NCBI RefSeq assembly: GCF_030253575.1
Contig: NC_080568.1
Location: forward strand, 32,515,001 to 32,579,000
Direction of reading: 5' to 3'
Length of the DNA stretch: 64,000 nt
Source: Rhododendron vialii
Taxonomy: Eukaryota > Streptophyta > Magnoliopsida > Ericales > Ericaceae
The notes under the pieces are model-generated. The model was not told the origin of the DNA. It ran no database searches and worked only from the letters and a program-made list of their open reading frames with translations. Every line of letters starts with the position of its first letter. Positions within the stretch are counted from its first letter, which is position 1. Both the position numbers and the translations under genes were made by a program. Shown here piece by piece: positions 56,501 through 64,000 of this stretch.

Positions 56501-58565
56501 CCATGCTTCTTTTGCAGATTACCACAGTTGAGGAAGCTAAAAAATTCTACCCACTTTTCGGGCTTGGTGCCAATGTTGCCCTTATTTTCTCAGGTCGAAC
56601 TGTGAAGTACTTCTCTAGTTTAAGACAATCTTTGGGTCCTGGAGTTGATGGTTGGGCTATGTCCTTAAAAGCAATGATGAGCATTGTCGTGGGTATGGGG
56701 TTCGCAATCTGTTTTCTGTATTGGTGGGTGAATAAGTATGTGCCTCTTCCAACCCGAAGTAAGAAGAAGAAGGTAATCCTCTTTTATGACGCTGTCTTCA
56801 AATTCTTAACTTTCCGCAGCTAAAGTGAAAAACTTAAAAATTATTTTGCAGTTAGTCAATGGGTCCATTTATGTGATGCAATTATCTATTTATTCCTTTC
56901 AGGAAAAACCGAATATGGGGACAATGGAGAGCTTGAAGTTCTTGGTTTCATCAAGATACATTAGGGATCTTGCGACTTTGGTGGTTGCCTATGGTATTAG
57001 TATTAATCTTGTTGAGGTTACATGGAAATCGAAGCTCAAAGCCCAGGTAAACTAAAGTGGGCCTCTGAATTTGTTTGCATCATACTTTGCTCTGTGTGTG
57101 TGTGTGGGTGCGTGCCACTGTGTGTTACCACGGAGCATCTGCATTTATACCTACCAAATGACGTTTTGGAACAAACATTCTGTAACATGGTACACCTTTG
57201 TTCCAAAATGGTGAATTCAACGATCTAAAGTGGTCCCTAAATCTTTTTCCCATCATCAAATGCACTATAGAAATAAAGAGAGACTGTGTTTCAGCAAAAG
57301 GGAAAAGGTCAAAGCACGGTCACTATGTTCCCCTTACCGTTTAAAACCTTGTTCCATGTAACATAGCTCTAAGTTGCTTTCACTCTGAACTATGCAGTTT
57401 CCAAGCCCAAATGAGTACTCTTCCTTCATGGGTGACTTCTCAACTGCAACTGGGGTAACAACTTTCACGATGATGCTTCTAAGCCAATGGATATTTAACA
57501 AATATGGTTGGGGAGTTGCAGCCAAGATCACACCCACGGTCCTGCTTCTGACCGGAGTTGGCTTCTTTTCACTAATATTGTTTGGTGGTCCAGTTGCACC
57601 TGTGATTGCAAAGTTTGGGATGACTCCACTTCTAGCAGCCGTATATGTTGGTGCACTGCAAAATATTTTCAGCAAAAGCGCCAAGTACAGCTTGTTTGAT
57701 CCTTGCAAAGAAATGGCCTATATTCCTTTAGATGAGGAAACCAAGGTTTGATGCTTTACTCACTACATCACCTTTTTCCCGTATTAGGAATCTGAATGTT
57801 GAATCATCGGTATATCTAGTGGAAATTTTGTAAGAACTCCAAAAGTAGCTTGAGCTCAAAAGCAGGGCATGCTTGGTATAATTTTCGCTTTGTGTTTTTA
57901 GGAAAATGCAGCACAAAATAGTATTTGGAATAATTTCCTAAACACAATCCATTTTCCAGAGAACACCAAAATGACATTTCCCCCTTCTCGAAAGCCGTTT
58001 GGCACAGAGAACAAAACAATATGAAAACGATGAGTGTCCTTTAGTTTCCATTGTACAAAAGCGAAGAGCTGGTATTTCTTAGATCTCAATATAGTATCGA
58101 ACCTAGACATGAATATGCTTCAACTTTTTGTAAGAGCAGGTGATTCATTTTCATTGTCGATTTGAACCGTACTCCATTTTTTTTTTTTTAATGCATTAGG
58201 TGAAAGGAAAGGCTGCCATTGATGTGGTCTGCAACCCACTGGGGAAGTCAGGAGGAGCTTTGATCCAGCAATTCATGATCTTAACTTTCGGGTCGCTGGC
58301 GAACTCAACCCCTTACCTTGGGGGCATACTTTTAGTGATTGTGCTTGCATGGTTAGGTGCAGCCAAGTCTTTGGACACCCAATTTACTGCTTTGCGTCAA
58401 GAGGAAGAGCTTGAGAAGGAGATGGAACGAGCGGCCGTGAAAATCCCAGTTTTGGCTGAGGAAAAGGAAGGTGGGAACGGATCTTTTGTGGGTGGGCCCG
58501 CGCTGAATCCAACTGGAGGTGACTCGACAAGCGGTTCATCAACCTCAAGGCCTCACAATCTTTGA
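53508..58565 (+). CDS. NTT: Plastidic ATP/ADP translocator (NTT/AATP family)
   Basis: Five exons in phase: 53508-54275, 56518-56772, 56903-57046, 57398-57745 and 58200-58565, 626 residues, the usual length. The first 75-80 residues, rich in S, L, K and R, form a plastid transit peptide. From about residue 97 the TLC ATP/ADP transporter domain follows with about twelve helices: IPLGLMFFCILFNYTILRDT, KDVLVVTAKGSSAEIIPFLK, VMAELWGSVVVSVLFWGFAN, ATLVVAYGISINLVEVTWK, VCNPLGKSGGALIQQFMI. It exchanges cytosolic ATP for stromal ADP across the inner envelope, feeding heterotrophic or dark plastids. The conserved Lys of LRDTKD (K130) belongs to the set important for transport in this family. The tail is Glu/Ser/Gly-rich, as in relatives. 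Intron 1 (2.2 kb) carries two MITEs. Intact. Confidence 0.97.
55222..55575. mobile_element. MITE in NTT intron 1 (GTAGCACCGACAC termini)
   Basis: CTATGTAGCACCGACACTCC at the left and GTGTTTGTGTCCGTGCTACATAG at the right are inverted repeats. Inside are multiple CCGACACT/GGACAC repeats. Length about 350 bp. Confidence 0.75.
56067..56220. mobile_element. 154-bp Tourist-like MITE in NTT intron 1
   Basis: Starts GGCTGTGTTTGGATTGAGG and ends TTTTGATTTGAGTACAGCC, with TTA at 56064-56066 and 56221-56223. Confidence 0.75.
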
Positions 58566-59493
58566 AAAGATTCATTCATTACTTCAAGGAACAACAGATG
58601 CCAGAAAAAGATGTTGAGAAGTCTTGTTAGTTGCTTTGCTGCTTGTAGGATTTTACTTCATTTAGACATAATTAGAATCTCATTGGTTGTATTGGACAAA
58701 GGCAGGTATTTCACGTCTTTTTAATAGAAAACTGAGATTAAATTATGTCCTAAAGCTTGTGTCACTTCGTTTGTTTAGTAACTTAGTTGTAAGAATTGGA
58801 TTTTTGTTGAATCTTAGCATCTCTTTGAGTGTGGGTTTGGTTGCCTGTGGACTTGGTGTTGCTCTCAATAATGTTTAAACTTTGAACTCTAAAATTCGGG
58901 ATACAGGCGACTTGCGTAAAAGATCCAAACAATCAAGGGTACAATCTTGGTGGGGTAGTTGGTGAAGCAGCTTATTTTAACTGTCCGTCTTTGTCCCACG
59001 CAGTTGCAGGGTAAAATCTATTTGCGCTAGTAGTCTTGTGAATCAAATGTCGTGCGATCAATGCCCCCTCATCCATCCTTTTCCTCGGCAGAAAAAGGGG
59101 TAAAGATACGGTCTATGATTTTTCTCCAAAAGTTTCGCTCGAAATTGAAAAATTTAGTGAATAGTCCACGTAAAATAGCTGCTCCCTCCATAGTGGACCT
59201 ATTTAGACATTCCAACAAGTTTTCACACAATGCAGGAGGGAGAAATTAGAATTTGCTGTATGCTGAAAACAATAGCAGAAAACCCATGGGCCAGGATCAA
59301 ATAACTAGCTGTTATTGCATATCTAGTACACAAACGAAGCTCTTATAATACACAAATCACGCCCAGAAAACCTAAATCTCACACAATTATTCAGCTGAAA
59401 TAGCTGTAAACTAACACTCTCTAAACCAAATATGATCATAAAAATGAAGATATTGGGTATAAACAAAATCATACGACAAGCTGTAGCTAAAGT
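58566..59493. other. Convergent 3' regions of NTT and the coiled-coil gene
   Basis: The NTT 3' UTR extends rightwards from 58566 and the 3' UTR of the minus-strand gene extends leftwards from 59493. No further gene or repeat recognised in the 928 bp. Confidence 0.5.
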
Positions 59494-62400
59494 TCATATC
59501 TTGACTGCTTTCTTAATAGTCTTGATGGATGACCTAATGAAGTTATTTCCCGCTGCAAGATCCTCATCACAGTCCTCATCACCAATTACTGACGGCTTCT
59601 TGCTAATGCAATCCACTCCCTTTCTCATACCTAGAATCAAAGACGGAGAAGAAGGGATTCGCCTAAACGCCCTAAAACTGTCGGACCTCGCAAGCCCTTT
59701 TTCCTTCGCATTCCTCTCCTTTTTCTCTTGCACTTCAAAACTGGTCCTACTTTCTTCTCCTCCTTTTTCCTTCCCATCCCTCTCCTTTTTCTCAGGCACT
59801 TCAAAGCTGCTCCTTCTTTCTTCTTCTCTTCCTTTACCAGCAATACCCAACTCTTCATTCACTTTGCTTTTCTCTTTCAATATTTTGTAAGGAGGGGTTT
59901 TAATGGGTGTAGTTCTATCTTCAAAGTGAACTCTCTTCTCTTCACTTTTCCCTCTATCTTGTTTTTCATCCTGTTTCAAAGCTACAACCTTAATGTCTGG
60001 CGGTGGGTATTTGAGATTTAGCTTTCTGATTATTTCGTCAGTCTTGCTGTTGTCATTGTCATCGAAATGTTGAGGATTTTCATCAGTATCTCCTTCCGGA
60101 GTATTCTCCTCCCACAACATCTGAATCCACTTCTCTATATTGCCTTTTCCGCGCTGCCTTCTGCTCTCTTCATCCTCCTCTCTTTCAGATTCACGGGTGC
60201 CTGGAAATTGAAGTCTCAGTATCTCCCTCTGCTCTCCTGTTTTTAGCTCTTGAATTTTGGCCTCATTTTCCTCCTCTGCAGCAACTATGCCTTTGCCACA
60301 TTCATTGCCAATTTCATCCTGTTTTTGCTCTTCATTTGCTGATAACCCTGCTTCTGATAATTTCTGCTCCTCTTCCAAAAACACCCTAAGTTCCTTGTGC
60401 AAAGAGGTCCTTGACTTGTTTCCCGGCAAATAAATGAGTGCCCTTTCGTGTCTCTCTTCCATGAAAGCATCAGTGATTTCCTTCTGTAAATGTGTCCTTG
60501 GTTTGCTTACTGGTAAGTACAAAACATTTGTCTCGTCATCTTTCTCGTCAAGTGCTATATCGTCCATTCTTGATCTCTTCCTCGCATGCTCCCCTCCTGG
60601 CCTTACCAGTTTCTCTAGCTCATCTCTTTGTTTGAACTTTCTGTGGAGTTCTTTCTCTGACGAATCGCAAATTGCTTTCTGAGCTTCGAGTCTTGCCATT
60701 AGGGCATTAGCTGCTGCCTGGTTCAACCTCAACTGTTCCTTGTAAATGACACTCCTACAGATAAAGAGAGGGAAACAAGATTTTATCAATTATCATCAAC
60801 CGAACTATTGTCACTCTTAAGATGAATAGAATCCGATATAATGGTAGAGGCAAATAGATAGAGCTATTACATTGTCATCTAAATTGATGAACATAATCTA
60901 TGTATAGACAGGCTCATAAAACAAACAAAAGTAAATAAGACCAATACAAGGGGAGAAAATAACATAGTATGACCTGAATCACAAGGGTAAAGTAACTGTT
61001 ATTATTGCCCAATGGTATTACGGAGTCAGTACGATATCATGTAGTGATTATGATGAAGAATTACAAATTATGAATAGGTGTTTGTATCCTTACTGGTGCA
61101 TGGCATCGCGAATCATCTTCTCCAGCATTGCCCTATACGAAGACTGTGCCTCAGCCAGCCGACGACACTTTTCAGCCCTACGTCTTCGTTTTATGAGCAC
61201 CAACTCTAGCTCTTGTATGGAAACTTTCTCCTCTTCAGTCTTTTGCTTCAGTTCATTCACTTCATCATCCAATTTCTGAATTTCTCCATGCATCTTTCCA
61301 CTTTCTTCTCTCTGCCTCAAAGAATCTCTGGCCATGACAATGGCCTGATATGGGTTGGAAACCATGTCCGGGTTCTCATTCTCTTTCAACGAACTTGTTT
61401 TCGATTTCCTCACAGCTGCCACAAGCAAATGAAATTTAAATTAGTCTTCTAGCTAGTTACCTCCAAATTGAATATTGAAGTCCAAGTATTTGATCTCCCT
61501 TTTTTCTTACCAACTATGGGGGAATTTGACCTTGGTCTTCTATTGACATCAAGGGATTTCAGAACTGATGAAGCCTCATAAGATTCTCTCCTAGATAAAA
61601 CAATAGCAGCTGGGGCAAGTCCTATTTTTTCTTTTGACTCAATATAATGTTGTGGGAACATATGTGAGTCCACTGTCAGTGAAGCATTTAGTTCTTCGCT
61701 TTCTCCCTCGGAAAACAACATAGAAAATGCCCTATGCCTGCCAAAATTGTGGAAACCATTTATGACCAGTTTGGTCTATTGGAACAAAAAATCCTAGGAA
61801 AGCAGAAACCGGAAAATAAAGAGGTCCCACCTGAAATCAGAGTTTGAAGAAGCAAAGATTGACAAGAACTGGTTTATGGAGATACCCAATTGAAGATCCC
61901 ACCAGGGAATGAGAAATTCAAGCTTGTTAAGCTTCTTCTTGCATACTTGCCACTGTAGTATCCTTAGATTGCTTGGAACTGTTAATCCTCCTCCTGCATA
62001 AAACCGAAACCCATATGTTTGTTAGGAATTTGTGGAATTCTAACACAGGATCTTGTGACACGAATGCAGAAACTAAATGACGTCCAAAAAAGATTGTCGG
62101 TATGAATAACGAGGACTTAAAAACGTTAATTTTGTTTATACAATAACATTGACATCAATGTAGTTGTTTCATTATGATGAAATGAACAACAAAATTACAT
62201 TGGAATTGCCTTCTTATCAACATAATATAACTAAGGCTACAAGTTTGTGAAAAATACCAAAAATGCCTTTAACATAAGTTGCGGCTTAGTGTGAAGTAGT
62301 ATCACCATGTACTATAATTCATAACACAGCTTTCACAAGTAGATAGCTCGAATTGATATGGCTCTAGAAGTAAGTACAAAAATACCAAAAGTGCCCATAA

Positions 62401-63629
62401 TATAACTTGAATCTGCGAGAACATGACTTAGTGTACAATAGTAGTATCATGATATTCATAACAATGTTTTCACAAGTAGTTAAACAGCTACAATTGATAA
62501 AAGATCTACTACATATGTGAAGCAATAGATGATTACTTGAGCAAGGAAACCAATGATCAATGTCCCAAGCAAGAGGCGAAGCTGAATCAGCATGGTAATA
62601 GAGGACATTGCCATACGGGTCAACCCGAAAAGTTGCAGGGTCGAATCCAGCATTCCTAACACATTTCAAACAGGAAACAAGAGTTAGAAACCCAAATTTT
62701 TATAACTTTGAGAGAGCTCAAGAGTATAGTTCAGTGGGTTTACCCAAGGTGGTTAAGTTGCTTCCACAGAAGACTGACAAAAATCTTGGGCTTGGCAGTG
62801 GGTTTTGCTTTCGGGTCAATAATCGGGAACATCTCCTCGAGTTCTCCCACTCTCGTAGCCTATAATCACATAATTACACAACTATAAACATGTAAACAAC
62901 AAATTTTCTGATTTGGAAGGAAACTGGGCTCCTTACCAGGATCAACATGAAATGCATTAATTAAGACTAATAATTCATCACTTTCCAACGCAGAAAATGC
63001 TCCAGAAGTTCGGATACACAAGGGTTCGGAGTCATTCTATGTATGTGGGTCCATGTGAATCATGTAGGACGCACAAGTGCATTGGGCGTATCTGGACACA
63101 TGTTTTCAGGATCTCTTCCAACTCACCTATCTTGCAATTAGAGTTATATACCTCCCAACTCAAGGAAAACCCAGAATGAATTCCAAATTGACGTTTCAAA
63201 ACTCGAATTTGAGCAAACCCCAATTTACCTCCAAGTTAAGGTTTGAACTAATAATTCAAAAAAACCTCAAAATTGACAAACTTTTTCACACTGAACTTAC
63301 AATTTTCATTAAAACATAGTCGTAAAAAGGATTGATCATAGTTTTCCAAGAGCGGATCCAATCAAAATGGTAGCTTTGCAACACAATTCGTAACTTTCTT
63401 GTACTTTCTTACTAGGCAAATAGCTGGGTAGTAGTAAATCAAACAAGGGTCTTCTTCTTCTTGTTATTACCTCGTTCTGTTGGAGAGCATAGGGAGTGAA
63501 AGTGAAAGGAGGGCCATGGATGTACGGACCGAAACCCCGATCTCTACAGAGCTTCCCATAGGCTTTTGGGTACCCGAGTCCTTCGTCAATTGCCATCTCT
63601 TCTTCTGTAAACAGAAGATCAGCCGCCAT
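59494..63629 (-). CDS. Coiled-coil protein with a degenerate HNH-nuclease-like N-terminal domain
   Basis: Seven minus-strand exons join in phase to 788 residues: 63629-63471, 62859-62744, 62655-62537, 61993-61831, 61737-61511, 61415-61094 and 60754-59494. Residues 1-92 form a plant-conserved start (LLFTEEEMAIDEGLGYPKAY, PKIFVSLLWKQLNHLG). Residues 102-152 read RVDPYGNVLYY, WDIDHWFPCSRGG, NLRILQWQVCKKK, aligning with the HNH pattern W-E-I-D-H-x2-P-x-S-K-G-G...N-L-x2-L-H-W. His126 and Asn140 are kept, but the last His is Gln145. FLIPWWDLQLGISINQFLSI follows. About residues 290-440 are coiled coil with a basic stretch (RKRSR, nuclear-signal-like). The rest is charged and low complexity with internal peptide repeats. 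Function is unknown; the frame is intact. Confidence 0.88.
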
Positions 63630-64000
63630 TGTCGTGTTAATTTCTTCTTCTTCTTCTTCAGACAGAGAGAGAGTGAGAGTGAGGGTGAGAGTATGGGGAA
63701 AACTAAGAGCTGAGAGAAGTAATTTGTTGAGGAAGAGACCAACGGTCGACTTAATTTTAAACTAAAAATTAATGTGCCAGGCTTGCAAACGGTGTGGTGC
63801 GTAACGGCTAGATAAGCTGGTCCTACAACCTTAAAATTTCTCAACGGCGTAAGTACCATTTCAGGTTTATTTTGTTTGGTAAAAGACAAGTTTGCCCTTC
63901 ATTAGTTTAAGGGGACGTTTCCTCTAAGTTAAGAACAAGTTGTCCAAAAATGTCAAAAAGTTGTCCAAAAATGTCAAGTTGTTTCGCCTAACCCATAAAT
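63630..64000 (-). promoter_or_regulatory. 5' leader and upstream region of the coiled-coil gene
   Basis: The leader on the minus strand contains CT- and GAA-rich runs (63640-63690). Farther upstream, AGTTGTCCAAAAATGTCAAA is tandemly repeated (about 63939-63976). I do not see a convincing TATA box. Confidence 0.4.

Noticed and set aside
59637-60682. Plus- and minus-strand frames overlapping the last exon of the coiled-coil gene
   Set aside because: Shadow frames of a long, purine-rich exon on the minus strand. Only the 431-codon frame joins upstream exons in phase.

Overview
The window is nuclear DNA of a flowering plant, almost certainly a eudicot. The evidence is AT-rich intergenic DNA, GT-AG introns, plant-specific families (plastidic ATP/ADP carrier, DUF642 wall protein, PPR and strictosidine-synthase-like remnants), plant-type histone H2A.Z, and many Tourist, Stowaway, Mutator-like and SINE copies. 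I cannot fix the species. There are no operons.

Five genes can be assembled with consistent splice phases and intact frames. (1) A DUF642 secreted cell-wall protein on the minus strand (18907-22446, 3 exons, 379 aa). (2) A STRAP-type WD40 protein (34288-39726, 7 exons, 349 aa). (3) Histone H2A.Z (41190-45237, 2 exons, 139 aa, 3.6-kb intron). (4) A plastid envelope ATP/ADP translocator, NTT (53508-58565, 5 exons, 626 aa). (5) A coiled-coil protein on the minus strand (59494-63629, 7 exons, 788 aa) whose N-terminal part looks like an HNH-nuclease fold with one catalytic His replaced. Genes 4 and 5 are convergent. A sixth locus (16551-17704) has two exons of an unrecognised coiled-coil protein, and its upstream splice acceptor is engulfed by a transposon.

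Layout. 1-16 kb holds degraded gene fragments and retroelements: two RNase H-like pseudogenes in inverted orientation 10 kb apart, a PPR pseudogene, a broken strictosidine-synthase-like gene, a LINE ORF2 remnant with a template-switch duplication, and an LRR fragment. 16-22.5 kb holds the coiled-coil locus and the DUF642 gene. 22.5-34 kb is a repeat-rich desert: an inverted pair of short-period arrays, five fold-back elements packed against TA/GA microsatellites, small MITEs with clean target duplications, several SINEs and a perfect 377-bp palindrome. 34-45 kb holds STRAP and H2A.Z, the latter with a plastid psbJ-like copy in its intron. 45-53 kb is gene-poor with MITEs. 53-64 kb holds NTT and the coiled-coil/HNH-like gene.

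The genes have unrelated roles (chromatin, RNA/protein scaffold, plastid energy import, cell wall), as is normal for a plant chromosome segment. The most interesting signals are the HNH-like domain, the zero-loop palindrome, the opposed GCGGCC/TAATT arrays, and several cases where repeats touch splice sites or start codons.
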